Source: an uncultured Dysgonomonas sp. (lineage in GTDB: Bacteria > Bacteroidota > Bacteroidia > Bacteroidales > Dysgonomonadaceae). From it: a stretch of DNA of 64,000 nucleotides. The stretch spans positions 1-64,000 of the forward strand of contig USOX01000005.1 of assembly GCA_900556485.1 (NCBI GenBank), in the 5' to 3' direction. The position numbers and the translations under genes were made by a program. Each line of letters begins with the position of its first letter. Within the stretch, counting starts at the first letter, position 1. The notes below the pieces were generated by a model, which made no database searches, was not told where the DNA came from, and saw only the letters and a program-made list of their open reading frames with translations. Shown here piece after piece: positions 33,669-42,991 of the stretch.

Positions 33669-35318
33669 ATGTTAGAACGATTTTTAAAACAAACTCATTT
33701 CTCTTCAACTCAGGACTTTGCCGATAATTATAAGGTACATATACCCGACAATTTTAATTTCGGCTATGATGTTGTGGACGAATGGGCCAAGATAAATCCT
33801 CAAAAAAGAGCCATTTGTTGGACAGATGATCATGGGGAGCATATAGATTTCAGTTTTGCGGATATAAAAGAACAAAGTGATAAGGCAGCTTCTTTTTTTC
33901 AGTCTTTAGGTATAGGGAAAGGTGATAAAGTGATGCTTATTCTTAAGCGTCGCTACGAATTTTGGTTTGCAGTTATTGGTCTTCACAAGATTGGAGCGAT
34001 TGCTATTCCTGCAACTCATCTACTTACCAAGAAGGATATCATATACAGAAATAATGCTGCTGATATAAAGGCTGTTGTAAGCGTCAATGATGAGCTTGTT
34101 ATTCAACATGTAAATGATGCGATGTCAGAATCGCCAACAGTGACTTGTCGTATATCTTGTGGAGGTAATACACCCGAAGGATGGGTTGATTTTACAAGCG
34201 GATTACAAAATGCAAAACCTTTTGTCAGACCCGATTTTGTAAATAAGAATGATGATATATCATTACTTTATTTCACATCAGGAACCACAGGCGAACCTAA
34301 AATGGTTATCCATGATTTTACCTATCCGTTAGGACACATTGTTACAGCAAAATATTGGCACAATCTGAACGAGAACAGTTTGCATCTTACGGTGGCCGAT
34401 ACAGGTTGGGCAAAAGCCGTATGGGGTAAACTCTATGGTCAGTGGATTGCCGGAGCAGCTGTGATGGTATATAATCACGAAAAATTTACACCACAGGCAA
34501 TGTTGCAATTGATACAAGACTTTAAGGTAACATCGTTCTGTGCACCTCCTACAGTCTTTCGCTTTATGATTCGTGAAGATTTATCTCAGTATGATTTATC
34601 CTCACTGGCATATGCAACCACTGCAGGTGAAGCATTGAATCCATCTGTTTTCGAAGCCTTTTATAAAGCTACCGGAATCAAGATGATGGAAGCTTTCGGA
34701 CAGACAGAAACAACACCTACAATAATAACTTTCCCTTGGATGGAGCCAAAACCCGGATCAATGGGTGTTCCAAATCCTGCATACGATATAGACTTAATAG
34801 CTGGGGATGGGCGTTCGGTCGAAGACGGTGAAGTAGGGGAGATCGTGATCAAAACGGATAAATGGAGACCTTTAGGTTTATTTATGGGATATTACCGCGA
34901 TGAGGCTTTAACAAAAGAGGTTTACCATGATAACGTCTATCATACCGGAGATATGGCTTGGCGCGATGAAGATGGCTATTACTGGTTCGTAGGACGTAGC
35001 GACGATGTTATCAAGAGTTCAGGTTATCGTATTGGGCCTTTCGAAGTAGAAAGTGCATTGATGACTCATCCGGCAGTTGTAGAGTGTGCTATTACCGGAG
35101 TTCCTGATGATATAAGAGGACAGGTAGTGAAAGCCACAATTGTTCTCGCTCCCGACTATAAAGATAGAGCAGACGATCAACTGAAACACGAGATACAAGA
35201 ACATGTAAAAAAAGTTACAGCTCCGTATAAATATCCGCGTATCATTGAATTCGTAGACGAACTACCAAAAACAATCAGTGGTAAAATTAAGCGGGCTGAG
35301 ATCCGCAAACAAGAATAA
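33669..35318 (+). CDS. AMP-forming acyl-CoA synthetase (acetate/medium-chain type)
   Basis: The 549 residues follow the ANL superfamily: P-loop-like LLYFTSGTTGEPKMV (about 198-212), A5 AFGQTETT (about 342-349), A7/A8 HTGDMAWRDEDGYYWFVGRSDD...KSSGYRIGPFEVE (about 423-460) and the catalytic Lys in TISGKIKR (about 537-544). It activates a carboxylic acid as acyl-AMP and transfers it to CoA. Specificity is likely short- or medium-chain fatty acid. The XRE-cupin gene upstream suggests control by that substrate. A strong terminator follows. Confidence 0.88.
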   Translation: MLERFLKQTHFSSTQDFADNYKVHIPDNFNFGYDVVDEWAKINPQKRAICWTDDHGEHIDFSFADIKEQSDKAASFFQSLGIGKGDKVMLILKRRYEFWFAVIGLHKIGAIAIPATHLLTKKDIIYRNNAADIKAVVSVNDELVIQHVNDAMSESPTVTCRISCGGNTPEGWVDFTSGLQNAKPFVRPDFVNKNDDISLLYFTSGTTGEPKMVIHDFTYPLGHIVTAKYWHNLNENSLHLTVADTGWAKAVWGKLYGQWIAGAAVMVYNHEKFTPQAMLQLIQDFKVTSFCAPPTVFRFMIREDLSQYDLSSLAYATTAGEALNPSVFEAFYKATGIKMMEAFGQTETTPTIITFPWMEPKPGSMGVPNPAYDIDLIAGDGRSVEDGEVGEIVIKTDKWRPLGLFMGYYRDEALTKEVYHDNVYHTGDMAWRDEDGYYWFVGRSDDVIKSSGYRIGPFEVESALMTHPAVVECAITGVPDDIRGQVVKATIVLAPDYKDRADDQLKHEIQEHVKKVTAPYKYPRIIEFVDELPKTISGKIKRAEIRKQE

Positions 35319-35345
35319 TCACGGATTCTATAGTATATAATAAGG

Positions 35346-35380
35346 CGTCCGTTTAGTATTACAACTAAACGGACGTTTTA
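35346..35380. terminator. Bidirectional terminator after the acyl-CoA synthetase gene
   Basis: CGTCCGTTTAGT (35346-35357) pairs perfectly over 12 bases with ACTAAACGGACG (35364-35375) across a 6-base loop, followed by TTTTAGTTT. It lies seven bases before the end of the convergent SH3 gene, so it serves both. Confidence 0.8.
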
Positions 35381-35386
35381 GTTTAT

Positions 35387-36205
35387 TTATCTTTCAAATG
35401 TTCGTTTTTCGCTTCTCCACCATCGATGACCACATTCATTGCATTCGCTCAATACATTCCATCTGCGTGTAATTGTCGTGGTCGATTCTCGGCTGACAAC
35501 ATCGCCATATGCATTATATCCGGTTCTTACTCTGGTACTTGAACTTTCAGTCGGATCAGTCGAATCTATTTCATCCGTTTTCATCGAATGGCATTGAGGA
35601 CATCTCTTTTGTTCTGTTTTAAAAACGAATGCACAGGCAAGGAAAAACATATACACATATATCCATACTGCCCACAGTCCCGAATATGCATTATGAGATG
35701 AGAGCCAGTCTCCCATTTTGAACAATACTACTAATGCTAATATGGATGTGATAATAAGAAATAGACAATTGTTCAAAAGTTTTATCCGGCTTATAAGCAT
35801 AACCGGGATTTTGATACAAATAAATGTAAGCACAAATGGTATTACCAGATATAGTAATAAACCACCCCAAAATCCCCATCCATCGAGCGTGTGAAATATA
35901 TTACCCCAGAATCCACCCGAATATGAATAGTTGGTGTCGCTTTCTGTTACACTATTAGATACTTCCAAAAAACTTTTCGACACATAGGCCTGAGAACCAT
36001 TGTAGTCAAATTTAGCCCATCCATTTTCAAAACCATCTACATAGATTTCTTTTCCATTCGCTAGTGTTCCTATTTTCGAATACTCCTTCCCCGGACCACT
36101 TCTTACATTTAGTGTCGAATTAGTCTTTACTGTATAATATTGTGCACTGATATAATTTACTGATGTTAGTATCAGTAAAAAAAGAATTGCTAATGTCTTT
36201 TTCAT
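35387..36205 (-). CDS. SH3b-domain membrane protein with C-terminal zinc-ribbon-like segment
   Basis: The 272-residue product has a signal peptide (MKKTLAILFLLILTSVNYISA), a bacterial SH3 domain (about 22-80, YYTVKTNSTLNVRSGPGKEYSKIG), three to four membrane helices (GLLLYLVIPFVLTFICIKIPVML; CLFLIITSILALVVLF; WAVWIYVYMFFLACAFVF), and a C-terminal segment with paired CxxC-type knuckles (CPQCHS and CNECGH). SH3b domains bind cell-wall peptides or ligands. The zinc-like end would face the cytoplasm. No specific role is known. Confidence 0.7.
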   Translation of the reverse strand: MKKTLAILFLLILTSVNYISAQYYTVKTNSTLNVRSGPGKEYSKIGTLANGKEIYVDGFENGWAKFDYNGSQAYVSKSFLEVSNSVTESDTNYSYSGGFWGNIFHTLDGWGFWGGLLLYLVIPFVLTFICIKIPVMLISRIKLLNNCLFLIITSILALVVLFKMGDWLSSHNAYSGLWAVWIYVYMFFLACAFVFKTEQKRCPQCHSMKTDEIDSTDPTESSSTRVRTGYNAYGDVVSRESTTTITRRWNVLSECNECGHRWWRSEKRTFER

Positions 36206-36574
36206 AGTAATTTAATGCAGGATTATTATCTGTTAATAAAGATATATAAAAAATGTAAATATTTGATGTATTCGTCGAAGAATTATCCTTTTGTAAAGCT
36301 TTAATCACATACCATAATTAATAATATAATTCTTGTTCTATACCACCCTACTAAAATTCTGAATCACTCTCTGGATGTGTAACTTTTATAGGTATTTATT
36401 ATGATTTGTAAAGAATAAAAGATTATATTTGCACGCCTGAAAGTGTGTGTATGTCTATGTATGTATAGGTTTTATATGTAGTAGCAAGTAAGCCAGTTAG
36501 ATATAAACATATTTTCTTTGCTTTATTGAAAGAAATAAAAATAACATATTCAATAACAAAAAGTAAAATCTAAA
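36206..36574. other. Divergent intergenic region SH3 gene/secDF with promoter
   Basis: No ORF is supported. A TG-rich stretch (36438-36480, repeats of TATG/TGTA) precedes secDF. The promoter candidate at 36405-36431 is listed separately. Confidence 0.5.
36405..36431 (+). promoter_or_regulatory. Promoter candidate of secDF
   Basis: TTTG at 36405-36408 and TATATTTG at 36424-36431 match the -33 and -7 boxes; spacing is 15, shorter than the usual 19-21. The -7 box ends 143 bases before the ATG, implying a long leader. Confidence 0.4.
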
Positions 36575-39520
36575 ATGCAAAACAAAGGATTTGTAATCAC
36601 ATTTTCCATACTCCTTACTTTGGTGTGTTTGTTTTACTTGTCTTTTACATTCGTAACAAGAAGTTATGATAAAAAGGCAGTTGAAATAGCAACATCATAT
36701 GCTTCGGAGAATGCAAAAGGTGATAATCAACTGTATGACGAGTTGTACAATAAGGAATACAACCGCTATATGGACTCGATGTCGACAGAGAAAGTTTGGT
36801 TTAATTTCACTAAAGATATGGGCTATAGCCTAAAAGAATGTCGTGAAAGAGAAATCGGATTAGGACTCGACCTGAAAGGCGGTATGAGTGTTATAGTTGA
36901 AGTAGATGCCGAAGCTGTACTTCGTTCTTTAGGTGATCCTGAAAACGAAGCATTCAACAAAGCCTTAGCTGAAGCTTCAGAAGAGAATAAAAAAGGAAGT
37001 AACCGAGACTATATCACTATTTTTGTAGATAAATTCAGAGCAGCTAACGGAAATGATAAGCTGGCAGGAATTTTCAGTACAAAATTGAGAGATCAAATAA
37101 CAGCTAAAGATAAAGATGATAAAGTAGTTGAGGCTCTCCGTACAGAACTCCAAAGTGTTGCAGATAACTCATTCAATGTACTTCGTACACGTATCGACCG
37201 TTTCGGTGTTGTAGCTCCTAATATTCAGAAGCTTGATAATCGTGCAGAACGTATTATGATAGAGCTTCCGGGAGTGAAAGAACCGGAGCGTGTAAGAAAA
37301 CTACTGCAAGGTAGTGCAAACTTGGAATTCTGGAAAACATATAATTCACAAGAAATACAAGGATACTTATCTGCTGTTAATGAGCGCTCAAGAGAATCTT
37401 TGTCTGGAACTTCAACTGATTCTACTGCTGTTGCAGGAGATTCTGTTCAAACAGTAGTTGCTCCAACAAATCTTGGTTACAGCAAACCATTTTATGAGAA
37501 CTTTATGACTGCCGGATATGGTGCAGTTGTAGGTCTTGTTCATAAAAATGATACAGCTGCGGTTAATACCATATTATATAAATACCGCGATATGTACCCT
37601 AGCGATCTGAGATTTGCTTGGGGATTCAAAGCTGAAGATACAAAAGAAACACAAATAGCATTGTATGCTTTGCGTGGTGATGGCATCAAAAAAGGTCCTG
37701 CTTTGGATGGAGAGGTTGTTACTTCTGCTCGTGCAGACCAATCTCAACATAGCGCAGCATGGGAAGTAGATATGCAGATGAATTCTGTAGGTACTCAACG
37801 TTGGGCTACAATAACTGGTGCTGAAAGAGGAAAAAGTATAGCAATTGTTTTGGACGGGCATGTATATTCTGCTCCAAATGTAAATGATAAGATCGAGGGA
37901 GGACGTTCTCAAATCACAGGTAACTTTACTGCAGAAGATGCAAAAGACTTGGAGAACGTACTGAGATCAGGTAAGATGAAAGCTGGTGTTAGTATTGTAC
38001 AGGAAGATGTAGTTGGTCCTTCGCTAGGACAAGAGGCTATTGATGCTGGTATGATATCATTCATTATCGCCCTTATTATAGTAATGTTATATATGTGCAT
38101 TGCTTATGGTTTAATTCCTGGGCTAATTGCAAATGCTGCATTATTATTGAATTTATTCTTCACGATGGGTATTCTTGCATCTTTTGGTGCAGTGTTGACA
38201 TTACCGGGTATAACAGGGCTTGTTTTGGCCTTAGGTATGGCTGTGGATGCTAACGTGCTTATCTACGAACGTGCTAAAGAAGAATTACGTGCTGGTAAGA
38301 ATGTAAAAGTAGCAGTTATGGATGGTTATAAACATGCATTCTCTGCTATCTTCGATGCCAACTTAACATCAGTAATTACTGCTGCAATTTTGATTATCTT
38401 CGGAACAGGAGCTATTCAAGGTTTTGCTACAACGTTGATTATTGGTATCGTGGCTTCGTTTATTACAGCTGTGTTCTTAACACGTGTATTCTACGATTTC
38501 ATGTTGAACAAAGGCAAATTCCGCAATCTAACATTTACAACTCCATTAACTAAGAACCTATTTGTTAACACTAAGATTAACTTCTTAGGAATGACTAAAA
38601 AGATCATAATATTCTCAGCTATTGTTCTTGTTGCCGGGATAGCATCTATGCTCTTTAATGGGCTGAATAGAGGTATTGACTTTACTGGAGGACGCAACTA
38701 TTTAGTTCGTTTCGATCAGAATGTGAATACTGCGGATGTTGCTAAAGCTTTAGAACCTGAGTTTGAAGGAGCTTCTTTGAGTGTTCTTACTAGTGGTTCT
38801 GCAAGTCAATCAGCATCTTCAAGTCAGGTACGTATAACAACTAACTACAAAATTGAAGAAGCTTCAGACGAGGTTGAGACTGAAATTAAAGCAAAAATGA
38901 CTAAGGCTCTTCAACAATATATTCCTGCAGGAACCAGTATAGATACATATATACAAAGTTCTCAACGTGTAGGGCCAAGTATAGCGGAAGACCTTCAAAA
39001 GTCTGCAACTATAGCTGTTGTATTAGCTATCATCTGTATGGGACTATATATTTTGATACGTTTCCGCGATGTAGCTTTCTCTGTAGGTACATTAGTTGCT
39101 GTAGCACATGATGCTATATTAGTTATATTACTATACTCAATTCTATATAAGATAATGCCATTCTCGATGGAGGTTGACCAGTCATTTATTGCTGCTATTC
39201 TTACAGTTGTGGGTTACTCTATTAATGATAAGGTGGTAATCTTTGACCGTATACGTGAAAATAGGCTGTTATATCCAAAACGTAGTGCAACTGAAACATT
39301 CAATGATTCATTGAACTCAACGTTAGGACGTACAGTGAATACGGCAATGAGTACGTTATTAGGAGTATTTGTAATCTTCTTATTAGGTGGAGACACTATT
39401 CGTAGCTTTACATTCGCAATATTTATTGGTATTATTATCGGTACATATTCGTCATTGTTCATTGCTTCTCCGGTAGCATGGGCTATGCTAAAGAAGAAAG
39501 AAGATAAGGTTAAAGCCTAA
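36575..39520 (+). CDS. secDF: Fused protein translocase subunit SecDF
   Basis: SecDF uses proton motive force to pull secreted proteins through SecYEG in the inner membrane. The 981-residue chain is a fusion of SecD (residues 1-~660) and SecF (from ~670). SecD has the signature GLGLDLKGGMSVIVEVD near 96-112 and the RND-type helices with MAVDANVLIYERAKEEL. SecF has NRGIDFTGGRNYLVRF near 698-713 and a second RND set with GYSINDKVVIFDRIRE. About twelve membrane helices are expected. Fusion is normal for Bacteroidetes. It faces recA across two hairpins. Confidence 0.93.
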   Translation: MQNKGFVITFSILLTLVCLFYLSFTFVTRSYDKKAVEIATSYASENAKGDNQLYDELYNKEYNRYMDSMSTEKVWFNFTKDMGYSLKECREREIGLGLDLKGGMSVIVEVDAEAVLRSLGDPENEAFNKALAEASEENKKGSNRDYITIFVDKFRAANGNDKLAGIFSTKLRDQITAKDKDDKVVEALRTELQSVADNSFNVLRTRIDRFGVVAPNIQKLDNRAERIMIELPGVKEPERVRKLLQGSANLEFWKTYNSQEIQGYLSAVNERSRESLSGTSTDSTAVAGDSVQTVVAPTNLGYSKPFYENFMTAGYGAVVGLVHKNDTAAVNTILYKYRDMYPSDLRFAWGFKAEDTKETQIALYALRGDGIKKGPALDGEVVTSARADQSQHSAAWEVDMQMNSVGTQRWATITGAERGKSIAIVLDGHVYSAPNVNDKIEGGRSQITGNFTAEDAKDLENVLRSGKMKAGVSIVQEDVVGPSLGQEAIDAGMISFIIALIIVMLYMCIAYGLIPGLIANAALLLNLFFTMGILASFGAVLTLPGITGLVLALGMAVDANVLIYERAKEELRAGKNVKVAVMDGYKHAFSAIFDANLTSVITAAILIIFGTGAIQGFATTLIIGIVASFITAVFLTRVFYDFMLNKGKFRNLTFTTPLTKNLFVNTKINFLGMTKKIIIFSAIVLVAGIASMLFNGLNRGIDFTGGRNYLVRFDQNVNTADVAKALEPEFEGASLSVLTSGSASQSASSSQVRITTNYKIEEASDEVETEIKAKMTKALQQYIPAGTSIDTYIQSSQRVGPSIAEDLQKSATIAVVLAIICMGLYILIRFRDVAFSVGTLVAVAHDAILVILLYSILYKIMPFSMEVDQSFIAAILTVVGYSINDKVVIFDRIRENRLLYPKRSATETFNDSLNSTLGRTVNTAMSTLLGVFVIFLLGGDTIRSFTFAIFIGIIIGTYSSLFIASPVAWAMLKKKEDKVKA

Positions 39521-39526
39521 TCTATA

Positions 39527-39583
39527 ATATAATAAAGAAATCCCTGAAAGTTTACAATACTTTCAGGGATTTCTTTATTATAT
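39527..39583. terminator. Long perfect hairpin after secDF
   Basis: A 25-pair perfect stem (39527-39551 with 39559-39583; core ATCCCTGAAAGT) with a 7-base loop lies just beyond the secDF stop, with A-rich and T-rich outer ends suitable for both directions. Confidence 0.8.
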
Positions 39584-39593
39584 AAGGTTAAAG

Positions 39594-39643
39594 CTCTAAA
39601 TAAAAAAGGATCAGATTTTTATCTGATCCTTTTTTATTTAGAG
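39594..39643. terminator. Second long perfect hairpin before recA end
   Basis: A 23-pair perfect stem (39594-39616 with 39621-39643; core AAGGATCAGAT) around TTTT, with A6/T6 runs inside the stem. It ends 13 bases before the recA stop on the opposite strand. Confidence 0.8.
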
Positions 39644-39655
39644 TATAATCGAATA

Positions 39656-40678
39656 TTAATGCTTCTCTTTTAGTGCCGCAAAAATAAGAGTTTCCAATTC
39701 CTCTGCTAGCTCTGGATTGTCTTTAATTGTATCTTTAGCAGCCTCACGGCCTTGTCCTAGCTTAGTATCATTGTAACTAAACCATGAACCGCTTTTCTTA
39801 ACAATGCCTAGTTCTACACCTAAGTCAACAATCTCTCCTGCACGTGAGATTCCTTCTCCATACATAATGTCAAACTCAGCCTTACGGAATGGAGGAGCCA
39901 CTTTATTCTTAGCTACTTTTACTCTGGTTTGGTTACCCTTAACCTCATCTCCGTCTTTTAATTGACCTATACGGCGAATATCTAAACGAACCGAAGCATA
40001 GTATTTAAGAGCGTTACCCCCCGTTGTAGTTTCAGGTGAACCAAACATGACTCCAATTTTATCGCGCAACTGATTGATAAATATACAAGTAGTACTTGTC
40101 TTGTTAATAGCAGCTGTCAGTTTACGTAACGCTTGCGACATCAAACGAGCTTGTAGCCCCATTTTAGAGTCACCCATTTCTCCCTCTAACTCAGCCTTTG
40201 GTGTTAGAGCGGCAACAGAGTCTATAACAACAATATCAATTGCCGACGAACGGATCAGTTGTTCTGCTATTTCCAAAGCTTGCTCTCCACTATCAGGTTG
40301 AGATATATAAAGATTGTCGATGTCGACACCTAACTTTTCGGCATAAAAGCGGTCGAACGCATGCTCTGCATCAACAAAAGCTGCAATACCCCCCGCTTTT
40401 TGAGCTTCGGCAATAGCATGTATAGCTAATGTCGTTTTACCGGAGGATTCTGGTCCGTATATCTCAATAACCCTTCCCCGAGGATATCCACCTACTCCTA
40501 GAGCTGCATTCAAAGCGATCGATCCAGTAGGTATAACAGATATTTCGTCTATCTTTTCGTCTCCCATCTTCATGATGGAACCTTTACCATAGCTCTTTTC
40601 TATTTTATCCATTGCAGCTTGCAACGCTTTCAATTTTTCTGCATTTGGAGCTGCTTTCTTTTCTTTCTCTTCTGACAT
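39656..40678 (-). CDS. recA: RecA recombinase
   Basis: RecA binds single-stranded DNA and drives strand exchange and the SOS response. The 340 residues carry Walker [10 protein letters not shown] (75-83), the L1/L2 DNA-binding loops around residues 150-215 ([22 protein letters not shown] in the L2 region), and a normal length. It is the last gene of a minus-strand run LOG-hypothetical-bcp-recA with spacings of 38, 4 and 23 bases. No SOS box was recognised in front; the promoter probably is that of the run at 42358. The unrelated peroxiredoxin upstream links oxidative stress and repair only loosely. Confidence 0.95.
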   Translation of the reverse strand: MSEEKEKKAAPNAEKLKALQAAMDKIEKSYGKGSIMKMGDEKIDEISVIPTGSIALNAALGVGGYPRGRVIEIYGPESSGKTTLAIHAIAEAQKAGGIAAFVDAEHAFDRFYAEKLGVDIDNLYISQPDSGEQALEIAEQLIRSSAIDIVVIDSVAALTPKAELEGEMGDSKMGLQARLMSQALRKLTAAINKTSTTCIFINQLRDKIGVMFGSPETTTGGNALKYYASVRLDIRRIGQLKDGDEVKGNQTRVKVAKNKVAPPFRKAEFDIMYGEGISRAGEIVDLGVELGIVKKSGSWFSYNDTKLGQGREAAKDTIKDNPELAEELETLIFAALKEKH

Positions 40679-40701
40679 TATTCTTTTCTCTTATTTATTG
40701 T

Positions 40702-41163
40702 TTATAATTGGTTTAAAATTTGTTCTGCATGTTCTTTTGTTTTGATCTCTTTAGGGCCTATTATCTTTTCTATGATACCAGATTCATTAATTAGAAATGT
40801 AGTACGAAATGTACCCATATATTTACGTCCGGCAAGTGTTTTCTCTCCCCATACTCCAAATGCTTCAACAAGTTTTTTTTCAGTGTCAGCAATTAGTGGA
40901 AACGGAAGTTGTTGTTTCTCTATAAACTTTTTGTGAGATTTTTCACTATCAACACTAACTCCGATTATTTGATATCCGGCTTTCCGTAAAGCCGAAAAAT
41001 TATCTCTGAAACTACATGCTTCGGCTGTACATCCGGGAGTGCTATCTTTAGGATAAAAGTATAAGACTAACTTTTGTCCTGCATAGTCACTGGCTTTTAT
41101 CTCTTTTCCATCCTGGTCTAAACCTAATATATCAGGTATTTTATCTCCTACATTTAATGCCAT
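40702..41163 (-). CDS. bcp: Thioredoxin-dependent peroxiredoxin (Bcp/PrxQ type)
   Basis: Bcp reduces alkyl hydroperoxides and hydrogen peroxide using thioredoxin. The 153 residues have the peroxidatic Cys45 and resolving Cys50 in STPGCTAEAC, as in E. coli BCP. A YFYPKDSTPG stretch precedes the Cys. It is 23 bases upstream of recA and four bases downstream of a hypothetical secreted gene, so cotranscription is likely. Confidence 0.92.
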   Translation of the reverse strand: MALNVGDKIPDILGLDQDGKEIKASDYAGQKLVLYFYPKDSTPGCTAEACSFRDNFSALRKAGYQIIGVSVDSEKSHKKFIEKQQLPFPLIADTEKKLVEAFGVWGEKTLAGRKYMGTFRTTFLINESGIIEKIIGPKEIKTKEHAEQILNQL

Positions 41164-41167
41164 AAAG

Positions 41168-41716
41168 TTATTTTTTTACTTTCATATAAGTTGTCCTTTC
41201 ATATATATTTTTCATCTCTCTAACATGATCTCTTTTACCCATACTATCATTAACTGCATTATTGAATTTTTCAGATGCTTCGTTAAAAGCTTTCACGTCA
41301 GCTTCAATGTTTTCACTTAATATGCCATACGTTTCCAGTTGTATGGCCTTTTCTTTTACACTCTCTATATACGCAAGCACAGCCTGTTGGTAATCTAGCC
41401 CACCTATATAGACTTTTATCCTTTTCACCAGGCTATAAAGCTCATCTATTTCTTCTCTCGTCTTTTTCGAACTACCTTTTAAGTTTTTTTTCTCTTTACC
41501 TGCCCATACAGCCTGAATCATGTCTTCATATTCTTTGTATATGGCATCAACATCTCTTATCGCATCCAGCAGGAAATAATTGTATCCTGATTTTGTGTTG
41601 CGTTTGTAATTCTTTTCTACAGTTCTCTTTAGAACTTTGGTCTCGCTTTCAGTTTGTTGGGCCTGAATACCCATAGCAAAGATAGCCAATATGGCTAAAG
41701 TCAATAGTCGTTTCAT
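41168..41716 (-). CDS. Secreted helical protein of unknown function
   Basis: The 182-residue protein has a signal peptide (MKRLLTLAILAIFAMGIQAQ) and an almost fully helical mature chain with charged heptad-like runs (KKTREEIDELYSLVKRIKVYIG; NEASEKFNNAVNDSMGKRD). No domain is recognised. It sits between the LOG-family gene and bcp-recA; the four-base gap to bcp ties its expression to a DNA-repair/oxidative-stress operon, although function is unknown. Confidence 0.65.
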   Translation of the reverse strand: MKRLLTLAILAIFAMGIQAQQTESETKVLKRTVEKNYKRNTKSGYNYFLLDAIRDVDAIYKEYEDMIQAVWAGKEKKNLKGSSKKTREEIDELYSLVKRIKVYIGGLDYQQAVLAYIESVKEKAIQLETYGILSENIEADVKAFNEASEKFNNAVNDSMGKRDHVREMKNIYERTTYMKVKK

Positions 41717-41754
41717 AATAAGGTTTGTTTTGTGTTAAAGAACTTAGGTCAAAT

Positions 41755-42330
41755 TTATTTTACTACAAACCACTTGTCATTTTGTAGTGGTTCAAAAGTT
41801 TCCATTTTGTTTAGTAAAGTCTCAATATCCTGATCTACCAATAATAGATTGCGGTACTCTTCTTTAAGAAATCCGTTTTGTATCATTGTTTCCGACATAG
41901 CTACCAAAGCATCATAATATCCACTAGTATTCAATAGTCCTATTGGTTTTTTATGCAAGGCTAGTTGTGCCCAAGTCAGCATTTCGAATAACTCTTCCAT
42001 TGTACCATATCCTCCGGGTAAAGCTATAATAGCGTCACTTAGTTCGTTCATTAAGGCTTTACGTTCGTGCATGGTTTCTACTATATGTATTGTCGTAATG
42101 TTTGTATGTTCCAGTTCCTTCTGCTTTAAGAACTCAGGAATTACACCTATAACCTCACCACCTTCGCTAAGTGCACCGTCAGCAACAGCACCCATTAGTC
42201 CCACATTGGCCCCTCCATATATAATACTATAACCTTTCCGGGCAATTGTTTTACCTAGTAAAGCCGCTTGTGTAGTAAATATTTCGTTATTGCCAGATGA
42301 CGATCCGCAAAAAATTGATATATATTTCAT
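41755..42330 (-). CDS. LOG-family nucleotide 5'-monophosphate phosphoribohydrolase
   Basis: The 191 residues show the LOG (TIGR00730) family signatures GSSSGNNEIF near the start and LPGGYGTMEELFEMLTWAQLALHKKP (about 103-128), with GGANVGLMGAVADGAL at about 41-56. These enzymes hydrolyse the N-glycosidic bond of nucleotides, classically cytokinin riboside 5'-monophosphates in plants, AMP or related molecules in bacteria. The conserved PGGxGTxxE supplies the catalytic site. It leads the run with bcp and recA and has its promoter box at 42358. Confidence 0.9.
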   Translation of the reverse strand: MKYISIFCGSSSGNNEIFTTQAALLGKTIARKGYSIIYGGANVGLMGAVADGALSEGGEVIGVIPEFLKQKELEHTNITTIHIVETMHERKALMNELSDAIIALPGGYGTMEELFEMLTWAQLALHKKPIGLLNTSGYYDALVAMSETMIQNGFLKEEYRNLLLVDQDIETLLNKMETFEPLQNDKWFVVK

Positions 42331-42357
42331 TTTAGTTATTCACTTTGTACATCTAAA

Positions 42358-42365
42358 CAAAGATA
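42358..42365 (-). promoter_or_regulatory. Bacteroidetes -7 box upstream of the LOG-recA run
   Basis: CAAAGATA on the plus strand is TATCTTTG on the minus strand, matching TAnnTTTG. It lies 28 bases before the LOG gene start. The -33 box is not clear. Confidence 0.45.
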
Positions 42366-42424
42366 ATAAATATAATAATACGAACTTTATTGATAAAAGA
42401 TTGTGTCGAAAACTTTTGTTCGTT

Positions 42425-42432
42425 TATCTTTG
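42425..42432 (+). promoter_or_regulatory. Bacteroidetes -7 box upstream of a lipoprotein gene
   Basis: TATCTTTG lies 33 bases before the ATG at 42466; an ATTG at 42400-42403 lies 21 bases before it and could be the -33 box. Divergent with the box at 42358. Confidence 0.4.
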
Positions 42433-42465
42433 TTTGTTAAATAACACAATGATAAAAAGATTTAT

Positions 42466-42942
42466 ATGAAATATCTATATACATTAATTATTATCTCCTT
42501 TGTTTTTATTGGATGTAAAACAATCTCAACTCAGGTAGCGAAACCTGAAGGATGGTTTAATATTGCAGTTGCCGAAGATGTGGAAATATATACCGATACA
42601 GCTAGTATCAGGCACGAAGGAGCTGTTGCTTATGCTCGCGAAAAGCGAGTTTATATAACTCCCGAAAGTAGAAAGATGTATGTAGATAAAATAAGAGATA
42701 GGCTTATAAAGGTTAAAAATGAGAAAAAAATAGAAAAATGGAATGACTTTAGCTACTGCATATATAACAGCCTGTATGATTGTACAAATAAGCGGTTCAA
42801 AGTATTATCTATTGAGGACTATGACTCTAACGGAAAACTTATAATAAAGACAGTGACATCAAAAGATAAAGAAAAATGGTTGAATGTTGATACAGAAACT
42901 GTTGGCGATTACACCTTTTTCTTTGTTTGCGATTATGAGTAA
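42466..42942 (+). CDS. Small lipoprotein of unknown function
   Basis: The 158-residue product has a lipoprotein signal (MKYLYTLIIISFVFIGC, Cys17) and a soluble part with an alternating beta pattern (VEIYTDTASIRHEGAVAYARE, then DKIRDRLIKVKNEKKIEKW). The region AYAREKRVYITPES and the final VDTETVGDYTFFFVCDYE recall small surface-adhesin-like or PepSY-unrelated folds, with no certain match. It is 49 bases ahead of a large membrane protein and may be cotranscribed with it. Confidence 0.6.
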   Translation: MKYLYTLIIISFVFIGCKTISTQVAKPEGWFNIAVAEDVEIYTDTASIRHEGAVAYAREKRVYITPESRKMYVDKIRDRLIKVKNEKKIEKWNDFSYCIYNSLYDCTNKRFKVLSIEDYDSNGKLIIKTVTSKDKEKWLNVDTETVGDYTFFFVCDYE

Positions 42943-42964
42943 TCATACTTTGCAAAGAATTTCG

Positions 42965-42972
42965 TATCTTTG
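42965..42972 (+). promoter_or_regulatory. Bacteroidetes -7 box upstream of the large membrane protein
   Basis: TATCTTTG lies 19 bases before the ATG at 42992. This gene may thus have its own start independent of the upstream lipoprotein gene. The -33 TTTG at 42949 is too close for standard spacing. Confidence 0.4.
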
Positions 42973-42991
42973 TAAGCTAATTGAATGACAA

